Below, in pieces: positions 1-5,871 of a stretch of 7,900 nt of DNA. The stretch is taken from NCBI GenBank assembly GCA_011051855.1, contig DRKG01000137.1, forward strand, positions 1-7,900, given 5' to 3'. The notes under the pieces were generated by a model, which was not told the origin of the DNA, ran no database searches, and was given only the letters and a program-made list of their open reading frames with translations. How positions within the stretch are numbered: the stretch's first letter is position 1; each line of letters starts with the position of its first letter. Source of the DNA: a bacterium (GTDB lineage Bacteria > Planctomycetota > UBA1135 > UBA2386). A program made the translations under genes and the position numbers.

Positions 1-687
1 AATCCGGGTGTTTCGGCGACGTTCACCTGGAACAACGTTGGCCAGTTCAGCTCCGATCCAGCTCCGACAAGCACCTTCCAGATCACGCTCTACAACGGAG
101 GCACGTTCGTGATCACGCTCGAGGATCTGGCGAACTACAACGATACGACTTCGGCTGACGACACCATCATCGGCTGTTCAACGGGCGTTGCTCCGGGCAC
201 CGAGATCGATCACACCGCGTTGCCCGCGAGCACTGCGCTGCCGGCCTACGAGTACTGGGATTCGTCGGGCTCGTCGCCCGTCGAGCCCTTCACCCTGCAG
301 GTGCAGACGCCGGACCTGGTTGCGCTGACGCGGCCGATCCAGGGTGCGAGCTGGGACCTGCAGGCGCAGGGCGTCGACGCCAACACGGCGCTCGGCTTCT
401 ACATCATCGGCCTGAACCAGGTGAGTGTCGACCTGACGCCGTTCGGCTCGCCGTGCACGCAGTCGGTTTCGGCCGACATCCTCGATGTGCAGCTTCCCGA
501 CGGCCTGGGCAACCTGAACACCTACTCCCTGGCGATCCCGGCTTCGCCGACGCTGACCGGGTTCAACATCAACGTGCAGGCCGCGACCGCGGTCCCACCG
601 GGAACGCAGGGCTTCTCGGCGTTCCTCGGCCTGCCGTGGGCGTTCATCTTCTCGAACGCGATCGACGGCCGCGTCGGCTCGCAGTAG
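1..687 (+). CDS. Secreted protein, C-terminal part (nidogen-like segment plus C-terminal beta-sandwich), 5' end outside window
   Basis: The frame is open from base 1 and ends at TAG 685-687, giving 228 visible residues; the start lies upstream of the window. Residues 1 to about 65 look like the end of a nidogen-like (NIDO) extracellular domain: a TFTWNNVGQF strand, then TFQITLYNGG, then an aromatic and acidic stretch ending in an IIGCSTG turn. Residues about 95-225 form a second, beta-rich region with few charged residues, containing VDLTPFGSPC and a repeated PTLTGFNINVQA-type strand. This resembles the C-terminal module found on many large planctomycete secreted proteins. The only cysteines seen are C59 and C152, one in each part. 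No catalytic motif is visible, so an adhesion, matrix or cell-surface role is inferred. The coding call is firm because composition and strand pattern are protein-like; the domain names are pattern recognition only. Confidence 0.85.
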   Translation, partial: NPGVSATFTWNNVGQFSSDPAPTSTFQITLYNGGTFVITLEDLANYNDTTSADDTIIGCSTGVAPGTEIDHTALPASTALPAYEYWDSSGSSPVEPFTLQVQTPDLVALTRPIQGASWDLQAQGVDANTALGFYIIGLNQVSVDLTPFGSPCTQSVSADILDVQLPDGLGNLNTYSLAIPASPTLTGFNINVQAATAVPPGTQGFSAFLGLPWAFIFSNAIDGRVGSQ

Positions 688-801
688 GTCGGCCCGAAGC
701 CGCCGGAGGCAATTGCCGCCGTATCCGCCGCGTCGGCGAGTGCTCGCGTCGAGCGCCGCCGGCGCGGCTGGCTTTTGTGCCGTTCGCGCGCATCGTCGCG
801 C

Positions 802-830
802 TTGGTTCCTCCGCGCCTCTGCAGTAGGAT
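802..830 (+). promoter_or_regulatory. Candidate sigma-70-type promoter for the LysM gene
   Basis: TTGGTT (802-807) and TAGGAT (825-830) are separated by 17 bases. The -10 element matches the consensus at four of six positions and the -35 at three, so this is weak. It would give a leader of roughly 135 bases that contains all the inverted repeats before the gene. Confidence 0.25.
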
Positions 831-891
831 CGGTGCGTCGTCGGGCGGTCATCCCGGCGGCACCTACTGGATCCAAGTGGCAAGGGACGAC

Positions 892-963
892 CGCGACCCG
901 GTCAACACGAGTAGCTCTCGTGAGGTCGCGACCGTCCATGGTCAGGTCGGGCGCGCCCCGACC
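892..963 (+). promoter_or_regulatory. Structured 5' leader of the LysM gene (three perfect stems)
   Basis: CGCGACC (892-898) pairs perfectly with GGTCGCG (924-930) and encloses a smaller hairpin, CACGAG (906-911) with CTCGTG (917-922), loop TAGCT. Downstream, GGTCGGG (945-951) pairs with CCCGACC (957-963) over a five-base loop. The last stem ends one base before the ribosome binding site GGAGG (964-968). The arm at 924-930 is also part of a 10-bp palindrome (924-933), so alternative pairings are possible. It matches no riboswitch class I recognise; in particular I do not see the conserved blocks of the c-di-AMP riboswitch often found before cell-wall genes. Chance pairing is a real concern at this GC content. 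Confidence 0.35.
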
Positions 964-968
964 GGAGG
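964..968 (+). promoter_or_regulatory. Ribosome binding site GGAGG of the LysM gene
   Basis: A perfect GGAGG core lies five bases before ATG 974. It decides the start in favour of 974 over in-frame upstream alternatives, and it directly abuts the hairpin at 945-963. Confidence 0.75.
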
Positions 969-973
969 GCAAG

Positions 974-1843
974 ATGAAGCAGAACGAGCGGTTGTTGGTC
1001 TACGCGGTCACGGGCTTTCTGGCTCTGATCCTGGTCATCGCGGTGGTCTTCGGTAGCGGCCCGGCCAACGCCGGCGCGAAGGCGCCGGCGGATGCCAAGT
1101 CGCTCGACGACCTGCTCAATCCGGGCCGGAAGGGCGCGGATCGGGCGGGTGCTGGCCGCGACGACGCGGGCACCGATGCGCGCACTCAGCTGGGGGACGC
1201 GAGCCACACCGGCCTGCAGACGCCGAACCAGGTCACCCCCGAACAGCCGCTGGTTGCCAAGCCGCGGTTGGCGCACGATCTGGTTGCGCGCCAGCTCGGC
1301 CCGAGCCAACGCGACCGCAACTACCGCATCGTGACGGCGCGGCGCGGCGACTCGCTCGAGGTCCTCGTGCGCCGCTGGTGCGGCGCCCGCGATCCGTATC
1401 TGCAGCAGGCGAGGTTCCTCAACGAGGACCTGCGCATGTTGCGGGAAGGGCAGAAGGTCATCCTGCCGTGGGTCGATGACGAGGTGCTCGCCGCTTCGAT
1501 CGCGGCCGAGCGGCCGCGCACCCTGCTGCCGTCGTCGTCGTCGCCGGCGCTCGGTGGTGCGGTCGCCGGCTCGGGCGCGGGCAAGCCGACCCCCGGCCTG
1601 CCGCAGCCGTCGGCGCGCCGCGTCGGCCAGAGCCCGGTCCCGGCGGAGCGCCCGGTGGTCGCGGCGACCGAGACGGAGACCTACACCGTCAAGGAAGGTG
1701 AGGCGCTGTGGCGCATCGCGGCCCGCAAGTACGGCCGCGGCAAGGCCGACCGCATGATCCCGAGGATCGTGGCCGCCAATCCGGGCCTCGACCCCAGCCG
1801 CCTGCGCGTCGGGCAGGTGCTCAAGCTGCCGCGCGGCGAATAG
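974..1843 (+). CDS. Membrane-anchored or exported protein with two LysM domains
   Basis: A 289-residue protein. Start ATG 974 is supported by GGAGG at 964-968 and by the hydrophobic segment at residues 7-27 (LLVYAVTGFLALILVIAVVF), which is either an uncleaved anchor or a Sec signal with a possible ANA|GA cleavage after residue 33. Residues 34-115 are a flexible, charged, Ala/Gly/Pro-rich linker. LysM 1 spans about 117-165 (YRIV-RRGDSLEVL ... LREGQKVILPW) and is somewhat divergent, with a Trp-Cys pair at 135-136. A Ser/Pro-rich linker at 182-230 includes a run of four Ser encoded by TCG repeats. LysM 2 spans about 236-286 (YTVKEGEALWRIAARKYG ... LRVGQVLKLP) and is canonical. LysM domains bind N-acetylglucosamine-containing glycans such as peptidoglycan. 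With no hydrolase domain, the protein is probably a wall-binding or scaffolding factor; that role is inferred. Confidence 0.92.
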   Translation: MKQNERLLVYAVTGFLALILVIAVVFGSGPANAGAKAPADAKSLDDLLNPGRKGADRAGAGRDDAGTDARTQLGDASHTGLQTPNQVTPEQPLVAKPRLAHDLVARQLGPSQRDRNYRIVTARRGDSLEVLVRRWCGARDPYLQQARFLNEDLRMLREGQKVILPWVDDEVLAASIAAERPRTLLPSSSSPALGGAVAGSGAGKPTPGLPQPSARRVGQSPVPAERPVVAATETETYTVKEGEALWRIAARKYGRGKADRMIPRIVAANPGLDPSRLRVGQVLKLPRGE

Positions 1844-1866
1844 GCGCGCGCTGCCCCGGGGCCTCG

Positions 1867-1922
1867 CCGCTACTTGAGGGCCGCTACTTGAGGGCCGCTA
1901 CTTGAGGGCCGCTACTTGAGGC
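1867..1922. repeat. Four tandem copies of a 14-bp unit covering the convergent gene ends
   Basis: The unit CCGCTACTTGAGGG occurs at 1867-1880, 1881-1894, 1895-1908 and 1909-1922. The first three copies are identical; the fourth differs only at its last base, where it runs into the coding sequence of the minus-strand regulator. The fourth copy holds that gene's real Leu-Lys-stop, so the array looks like expansion of the gene's own 3' end. Because 14 is not a multiple of three, successive copies put TAG (minus strand, complements at 1870, 1884, 1898, 1912) and TGA (plus strand, 1875, 1889, 1903, 1917) into every frame. Confidence 0.95.
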
Positions 1923-1930
1923 CGTAGCGG
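1909..1930. terminator. Inverted repeat over the regulator stop codon, possible bidirectional terminator
   Basis: CCGCTAC (1909-1915) and GTAGCGG (1924-1930) form a perfect 7-bp stem with an 8-base loop that includes part of the final codons of the minus-strand regulator. The other three copies of CCGCTAC in the tandem array could pair with the same single GTAGCGG, giving competing hairpins. No T tract follows on either strand, so intrinsic termination is uncertain; the position between convergent genes is the main support. Confidence 0.3.
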
Positions 1931-3276
1931 TCGAGCTTCTTGTAGAGGTTGCTGCGCTGCAGCTCGATGTTCTCGGCGGTGCGCTTGATGTTGCCGCCGA
2001 ACTCGATCAGCTTGCGGCGGAGGAACTCCTTCTCGGTCGCGGCCCGGAAGTCTTCGAGCCGCTGGAACGCGAACCAGTCGGTCTTGCCGTCGGCCACCGG
2101 GGCGGCCTGCGGCGTCGCCGTGGCCGCGAGATCGTCGGCCTCGAGCACCGGGTCGTCGGCCAGCACGGCCGCGCCTTCGAGCACGTTCTTCAGTTGGCGC
2201 ACGTTGCCCGGCCACGGTTGCGCGCGCAGCCAGTCGTAGGCGCTCTTGTGCAGGCTGCGGCGGCCGAGTCCGTTGCGCTTGCACGCGGCGGCGAGGAAAT
2301 GGTCGGCGAGCCCGGCGATGTCGTCGGCGCGCTCGCGCAGCGGCGGCAGGTGGATGCGCACGACGTGCAGCCGATAGTAGAGGTCTTCGCGGAAGGTCTT
2401 GTCGCGGACCATCGCCTCGAGATCCTGGTTGGTCGCGGCGAGCACGCGCACCGAGACCTCGGTGCCGCCTTGGCCGCCGAGGCGTTGCACGACGCCTTCT
2501 TGCAGCACGCGCAGCAGCTTTGCCTGCATCGCAAGCGGCATGTCGCCGATCTCGTCGAGGAACAGCGTGCCCCCGTCGGCCTGCTCGAATGCCCCGGCGC
2601 GCGCCTGGTCGGCACCGGTGAAGGCGCCCTTCTCGTGGCCGAACAACTCGCTCTCGGCGAGGTCGGCGGGAATCGCCGCACAGTTGACCGCCAGGAACGG
2701 TCCCTCCCGGCGCTTGCTCTGCAGGTGCAGTTGGCGCGCGACCAGTTCCTTGCCGGTGCCGTTGTCCCCGGTGATCAGCACCGCGACCTCGGTGGGGGCG
2801 ACCTTCTGGATGGTTTGCCGGACCTGCTCGATCGCCTGGCTCGTGCCGAGCAACTGCTGCTCGGCCGTGATCGCCTCGCGCAGGGTCTCGTTCTCCCGGG
2901 CGAGTCGTCGGGTGTGCAGCGCGTTGCGCAGCGACAGTAGGACCCGGTCGTTCGAGAACGGCTTTTGCAGGAAGTCGTAGGCGCCGCGCCGCACCGCCAG
3001 GACGGCGGTCTCCAGGTCGCCGTGGCCGGAGATCATCACCACCGGCAGTTCCGGTCGGGCCTCCTTGAGTTGCTGCAGCACCTCGAGCCCGTCCATGCCG
3101 GGCAGCTTGACGTCGAGCAGCACCAGGTCGACGCCGGGGTCGCGGGCCATCTCGAGTCCGGTGGGGCCGTCCGCCGCCTCGCGGACCTGCCAGCCGTCGT
3201 AGTCGAGGGCGAACGCCAGCTCCTCGCGCACCGCGCGATGGTCGTCGACGATCAGCACGGTCGCCTGCTCCTGCAT
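1912..3276 (-). CDS. Sigma-54-dependent response regulator, NtrC/NtrX type
   Basis: A complete three-domain activator of 454 residues. Receiver at residues about 6-120: acidic pair D11/D12, phosphoacceptor D55 in LVLLDVKLPG, S83 and K105 (the K-P-F of strand 5). AAA+ domain at about 140-370: Walker A GDNGTGKE (170-177, Asn where Ser is usual), sigma-54 contact loop GAFTGA (217-222), Walker B GGTLFLDEIGD (235-245), arginine-finger region FREDLYYRL (295-303) and sensor II WPGNVRQLKN (355-364). A Fis-type helix-turn-helix occupies about 415-454 and ends LYKKLDRYGLK. All residues needed for phosphorylation, ATP hydrolysis and sigma-54 contact are present, so it should be active. Start ATG 3274-3276 has AAGGG upstream and begins just before the receiver's first strand; longer upstream starts add low-complexity sequence. 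No histidine kinase is in view, so signal and targets are unknown. NtrX-like describes the architecture only. Confidence 0.95.
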   Translation of the reverse strand: MQEQATVLIVDDHRAVREELAFALDYDGWQVREAADGPTGLEMARDPGVDLVLLDVKLPGMDGLEVLQQLKEARPELPVVMISGHGDLETAVLAVRRGAYDFLQKPFSNDRVLLSLRNALHTRRLARENETLREAITAEQQLLGTSQAIEQVRQTIQKVAPTEVAVLITGDNGTGKELVARQLHLQSKRREGPFLAVNCAAIPADLAESELFGHEKGAFTGADQARAGAFEQADGGTLFLDEIGDMPLAMQAKLLRVLQEGVVQRLGGQGGTEVSVRVLAATNQDLEAMVRDKTFREDLYYRLHVVRIHLPPLRERADDIAGLADHFLAAACKRNGLGRRSLHKSAYDWLRAQPWPGNVRQLKNVLEGAAVLADDPVLEADDLAATATPQAAPVADGKTDWFAFQRLEDFRAATEKEFLRRKLIEFGGNIKRTAENIELQRSNLYKKLDRYGLK

Positions 3277-3281
3277 GGCAA

Positions 3282-3286
3282 CCCTT
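3282..3286 (-). promoter_or_regulatory. Ribosome binding site of the NtrC-type regulator
   Basis: Reads AAGGG on the minus strand, five bases before ATG 3276. It is modest, but it supports the receiver-proximal start over longer upstream alternatives. Confidence 0.5.
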
Positions 3287-3289
3287 GTA

Positions 3290-3307
3290 GCCGCCTTGCG
3301 GGGCGGC
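3290..3307 (-). promoter_or_regulatory. Hairpin next to the regulator's ribosome binding site
   Basis: GCCGCC (3290-3295) and GGCGGC (3302-3307) form a perfect 6-bp GC stem with a 6-base loop, three bases from the AAGGG site in the minus-strand transcript. It may modulate translation initiation, but such stems are common by chance in GC-rich DNA. Confidence 0.3.
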
Positions 3308-3481
3308 GTCAGCGGCCATCCGGGGTGCGACCGGCGCCGGTGCGGAATTGTCGCGGCGGTGTTCCGCCGGTGCCATCGGCCTCCGCGCGGCCCCGCCGCC
3401 CCCCCGGCTTCCGGCGAATCGTGCATCGGGGCGCCCCTGGGGTATCCTTGCGCGTCTTGTGCGGCATGTGGACGCGTCCAC

Positions 3482-3509
3482 TTGACGGCCAAGCGACGGA
3501 ACATAGCAT
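3482..3509 (+). promoter_or_regulatory. Candidate sigma-70-type promoter for the HEAT-repeat gene
   Basis: TTGACG (3482-3487, five of six to consensus) and TAGCAT (3504-3509, four of six) are separated by 16 bases. This is the best promoter-like pair in the window. It lies in a locally less GC-rich patch and would give a leader of about 130 bases. Confidence 0.45.
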
Positions 3510-3633
3510 TCGACAGCCCTTTCCGACCCCGCCGGGGAAGGTTGGGTAGTTCCGGCGCCCCGTCCCAACGCCCTGCGTGCCGCAACTGTTGTCCGAGCCC
3601 TCTCCAGACCCCTACCGCATCCGAATCTCCTAG

Positions 3634-3638
3634 AGGAG
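3634..3638 (+). promoter_or_regulatory. Ribosome binding site of the HEAT-repeat gene
   Basis: AGGAG, within GAGGAG, lies nine bases before ATG 3648. It fixes this start, which also begins a clean signal peptide. Confidence 0.75.
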
Positions 3639-3647
3639 TTCCCTTTC

Positions 3648-5747
3648 ATGGCCCGCTCGTTCCATAAGTCTCTCCTGGCCGCTGTGGTCGCTCTCGTCGT
3701 CGGCGGTTCGGCCGTCGCGCAGGACAACGGTCTTCAGGAAGCCGTCAACCTGCTCCGCCTCAACAAGAAGGAAGAAGCGGTGCAGAAGCTGCAGGAGATC
3801 ATCTCCAGCGACCCGTCGAACGAAGAGGCGCACGAACTCTACATGTCGGTGTCGCAGGACGAGTGGTACCTGCTGATGACGCAGGAAGGCGAGATCCAGA
3901 AGATCGCCGAGTCGATCCTGGCGCGCGCCAAGACCACGCAGCGGGAGCGTTCGCGCGACATGGAGGCGATCCAGTCGCTGGTCGACACCGCCACCGACGG
4001 CGACAACGACTACGGCACCCGTCAACAGGCGATCAACAAGCTGATCGCCGACCACGGTGAGTTCGCGGTGCCGGCGCTGCTGGAGAAGCTCGGCGACAAG
4101 GACGACAAGGACGGCCAGATCCACGCGATCAACGTGCTGTCGCAGTTGCACTCGGTCGCGGTCCTGCCGCTGATCGAGGCGCTCAAGATCAGCAACGCGC
4201 TGGCCGTGCAGAACGCCGCCGCGGCGCTCTACTTGATCGACGACGGGCGCGCGCTGCCGGTGATGGCGCACCTGGCCAACGACGACCGCGTCAACATCAG
4301 CACGATCGCCAAGAAGTTCGTGCAGAAGCACGGCGGTGCCGGCGACGCGCTCGACCTGATGCTGAAGCAGTCGTCCGATTACCTGAAGGGGGTCGTGCCG
4401 ATGGGCGGCTACAGCGACGTGATCTGGCAGTTGGTCGACGACAAGCTGGTCGCGACCGACGTGCCCGCCCTGCTCTACCCGACCGAACTGGCCAAGGCCG
4501 TCGCCGCCGACGCCGTGCGCATGGCTCCGGAGAGCCTCGCGGCGCGCGCCGCGCTGGCCGCCGCCAACCTCGGGGAGGCCAACCTGATCGAGTCGTCGAT
4601 TGCCGCCGGTGACGAAAGCGTCGCCGAGATGGGGCCGGTCGCCGCCGAGCTGAAGGTCGCCGCGATGGCCACCGGCGTCGACGCGCTGCGTCAGGCGCTG
4701 GACGCCGGCGTCACGCAGGGCATGGCTCCGGTCGCGATCGGCGCCATCGACGCGCTGGCCGAGGCCGAGATCATCGATTCGATCCAGGAGAGCTCGCTGC
4801 TCGCCGCCCTCAACAGTTCCGACAAGCGGGTGCAGTACGCGGCCGCCGAGGCGATCGTGCGCGCCAGCCGCGGTAGCGACGTGCCGCAGGTGTCGTCGGT
4901 CGTCAGCGTGCTGGCGCAGGCCGTCACCGAGGAGAAGGTCAACACGATCCAGGTGATCGCGCCGGAATCGACCAAGGGCGCGATCGAGATCGCCAGCAGT
5001 GCGCGCGGTCAGGTCTACGCCGCCGAGGCCAATGCCCTGGGCGGCATGAGCGCGCTGCTCAACAACCCGAGCATCGACGTGGTGGTGATCAACGAGATCA
5101 TCGACGGCGGCATGCCGGAGGACATCATCCGCAACATCCGCAACGACTCGCGCATGGCGAACACCAAGATCGTGATCGTCGCGAAGGACGTCGAGGCCGC
5201 CGCCGAACGCTTCGGCGACGAGGTCGGCTACATCGCCGCTCCGCTCACGGCCGAGAACCTGCAGGAAGCGGTCAACCAGGCGCTCGAGGGCGTCGAGAGT
5301 CCGGCCGGCGAGCGCGCCGAGGGCTATGCCAGCAAGGCCAGCGCGGCCCTGCTGGAACTCGCCGCGCGCAAGGCCGACATTGCCGGCGCCCTGTCGAGCC
5401 TCGCGCTGCAGCTCAACCGTGGCGACAGCGTCGCGGTGCCGGCCGCCAAGGCGATCGGCCTGGCCGGTGGCGAGGCCCAGCTCGGCGCCCTGCTGGGTGC
5501 GCTCGAGAGCGGCAGCGACGAGCTCAAGAAGGCCGCCGCGACCGCGATCGGCAACGTGCTCAGCCGCATGTCGACCTGCCCCGACGAGGTCGTCGCCGGC
5601 CTGTCGGCTGCGATGGACGCCAGCGACGACGCCGGCCTGCGCAGCGCGATCGCGATCGCGTTCGGCAAGGCGAAGGTCAGCGGCGAGAAGAAGCTCGAGC
5701 TGCTGAACAAGCTGCGCCGGATCGCCGGCACCAGCGCCGAGGGCTGA
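3648..5747 (+). CDS. Exported HEAT-repeat protein with an embedded receiver-like domain
   Basis: A 699-residue protein starting at ATG 3648. Residues 1-24 are a Sec signal peptide: a basic start, the core LLAAVVALVVGG and an AVA|QD cleavage site. Residues 29-66 resemble one TPR-type helical pair. HEAT-like helical repeats follow at about 107-230 (for example FAVPALLEKLGD, VAVLPLIEALK) and about 330-410 (SSLLAALNSSDKRVQYAAAEAI). Residues about 431-548 break this pattern and read like a response-regulator receiver fold without its active-site residues. HEAT-type helices resume at about 558-697. Only one Cys (C644) is seen. HEAT arrays are protein-binding scaffolds, so a periplasmic or surface scaffold role is inferred; no enzyme motif is visible. 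It is transcribed away from the NtrC-type regulator, with which it shares 371 bases upstream. The coding call is firm; the family is not one I can name. Confidence 0.93.
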   Translation: MARSFHKSLLAAVVALVVGGSAVAQDNGLQEAVNLLRLNKKEEAVQKLQEIISSDPSNEEAHELYMSVSQDEWYLLMTQEGEIQKIAESILARAKTTQRERSRDMEAIQSLVDTATDGDNDYGTRQQAINKLIADHGEFAVPALLEKLGDKDDKDGQIHAINVLSQLHSVAVLPLIEALKISNALAVQNAAAALYLIDDGRALPVMAHLANDDRVNISTIAKKFVQKHGGAGDALDLMLKQSSDYLKGVVPMGGYSDVIWQLVDDKLVATDVPALLYPTELAKAVAADAVRMAPESLAARAALAAANLGEANLIESSIAAGDESVAEMGPVAAELKVAAMATGVDALRQALDAGVTQGMAPVAIGAIDALAEAEIIDSIQESSLLAALNSSDKRVQYAAAEAIVRASRGSDVPQVSSVVSVLAQAVTEEKVNTIQVIAPESTKGAIEIASSARGQVYAAEANALGGMSALLNNPSIDVVVINEIIDGGMPEDIIRNIRNDSRMANTKIVIVAKDVEAAAERFGDEVGYIAAPLTAENLQEAVNQALEGVESPAGERAEGYASKASAALLELAARKADIAGALSSLALQLNRGDSVAVPAAKAIGLAGGEAQLGALLGALESGSDELKKAAATAIGNVLSRMSTCPDEVVAGLSAAMDASDDAGLRSAIAIAFGKAKVSGEKKLELLNKLRRIAGTSAEG
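4938..5291 (+). other. Receiver-like (pseudo-REC) domain within the HEAT protein
   Basis: Residues about 431-548 follow the alternating strand-helix order of a receiver: strand 1 NTIQVIAP (432-439), strand 3 IDVVVIN (476-482), helix 3 MPEDIIRNIRND, strand 4 TKIVIVAK (506-513), strand 5 VGYIAAPL (526-533), and a last helix AENLQEAVNQAL. By alignment to the receiver consensus, the phosphoacceptor Asp is N482, the conserved Thr/Ser is A512 and the conserved Lys is A531. The Pro after that Lys is kept (P532), and the acidic pair after strand 1 is missing. The fold assignment is pattern recognition and needs a structure prediction. Confidence 0.6.
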
Positions 5748-5754
5748 TCGGGAG

Positions 5755-5818
5755 AGGCCGTCGCCGCCCGCGGGGGGAGCCCTGCTGCGCCCCGCGTGCG
5801 GAATCCCCTGGACGGCCT
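5755..5818 (+). terminator. Nested inverted repeats after the HEAT gene, possible terminator
   Basis: AGGCCGTC (5755-5762) pairs perfectly with GACGGCCT (5811-5818), enclosing a second perfect stem, CGCGGGG (5769-5775) with CCCCGCG (5790-5796). The structure begins eight bases after the HEAT stop codon. No T tract follows, so it may act with Rho or as a 3' stabiliser. Its right arm overlaps the proposed -35 element of the tRNA gene. Confidence 0.4.
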
Positions 5819-5837
5819 GCGCGCGGCTCGCTACTCT
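5809..5837 (+). promoter_or_regulatory. Candidate promoter of the tRNA-Thr gene
   Basis: TGGACG (5809-5814) and TACTCT (5832-5837) are 17 bases apart, and the tRNA starts 34 bases after the -10 element. The bases just after the -10 are very GC-rich, as is typical of stable-RNA promoters under stringent control. The hexamer matches are weak, so the spacing and position carry the call. Confidence 0.35.
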
Positions 5838-5871
5838 CCCTCGCCCGACGTGCACGCCGTGCGCGTCACCT

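Larger units (their letters stand above)
688..973. other. Intergenic region between the secreted-protein gene and the LysM gene
   Basis: No convincing gene is seen here. An open frame continues upstream of the LysM start, in frame, to about 713, but its translation is Arg/Ala-rich and low in complexity, and it would bury the membrane segment, so I treat it as noncoding. Just after the first gene there is an imperfect inverted repeat at 704-721 centred on the palindrome GGCAATTGCC (708-717). It could contribute to transcript ending but has no T tract. A weak promoter candidate lies at 802-830, and the last 80 bases are rich in inverted repeats. Confidence 0.6.
3277..3647. promoter_or_regulatory. 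Divergent control region between the regulator and the HEAT-repeat gene
   Basis: These 371 bases hold no convincing gene. Visible elements, from the regulator side: its ribosome binding site (3282-3286), a hairpin (3290-3307), a run of seven C (3399-3405), a sigma-70-like promoter pointing to the HEAT gene (3482-3509), a short CCCC-GCC-GGGG hairpin (3527-3537) and the HEAT gene's ribosome binding site (3634-3638). I could not find a sigma-54 promoter on either strand; a GTGCCA at 3370-3375 lacks the matching GC element. Confidence 0.55.

Noticed and set aside
178..972. A 264-codon minus-strand open frame over the first gene and the following gap
   Set aside because: Arg-rich low-complexity translation with no domain pattern; it overlaps the protein-like plus-strand gene and the LysM leader.
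1528..1545. TCG trinucleotide run in the LysM gene as a contingency locus
   Set aside because: It is short and in frame, encoding a Ser stretch in a linker; gain or loss of a unit would change only linker length.
1867..1922. The tandem array as a CRISPR array or phase-variation switch
   Set aside because: The copies are directly adjacent with no spacers, and they lie at and after the stop codon, so copy-number change would not alter either protein's reading frame.
2194..2940. A 248-codon plus-strand open frame inside the sigma-54 regulator
   Set aside because: It is antisense to the AAA+ domain, whose motifs are all intact on the minus strand.
3360..3375. Possible sigma-54 promoter on the minus strand (GTGCCA at 3370-3375)
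   Set aside because: With four- or five-base spacing the downstream element does not contain the required GC of the -12 box.
1898..3727. A 609-codon minus-strand frame overlapping the regulator in another frame
   Set aside because: Arg/Gly/Ala-rich shadow of the regulator; it stays open only because of GC-rich third positions and stops within the tandem array.
3630..5855. A 741-codon open frame on the minus strand, opposite and longer than the HEAT gene
   Set aside because: Its translation is dominated by Asp, Arg, His, Val and Leu in repeating short patterns typical of the reverse of a GC-rich gene. The sense strand has a signal peptide, ribosome binding site and recognisable repeats.
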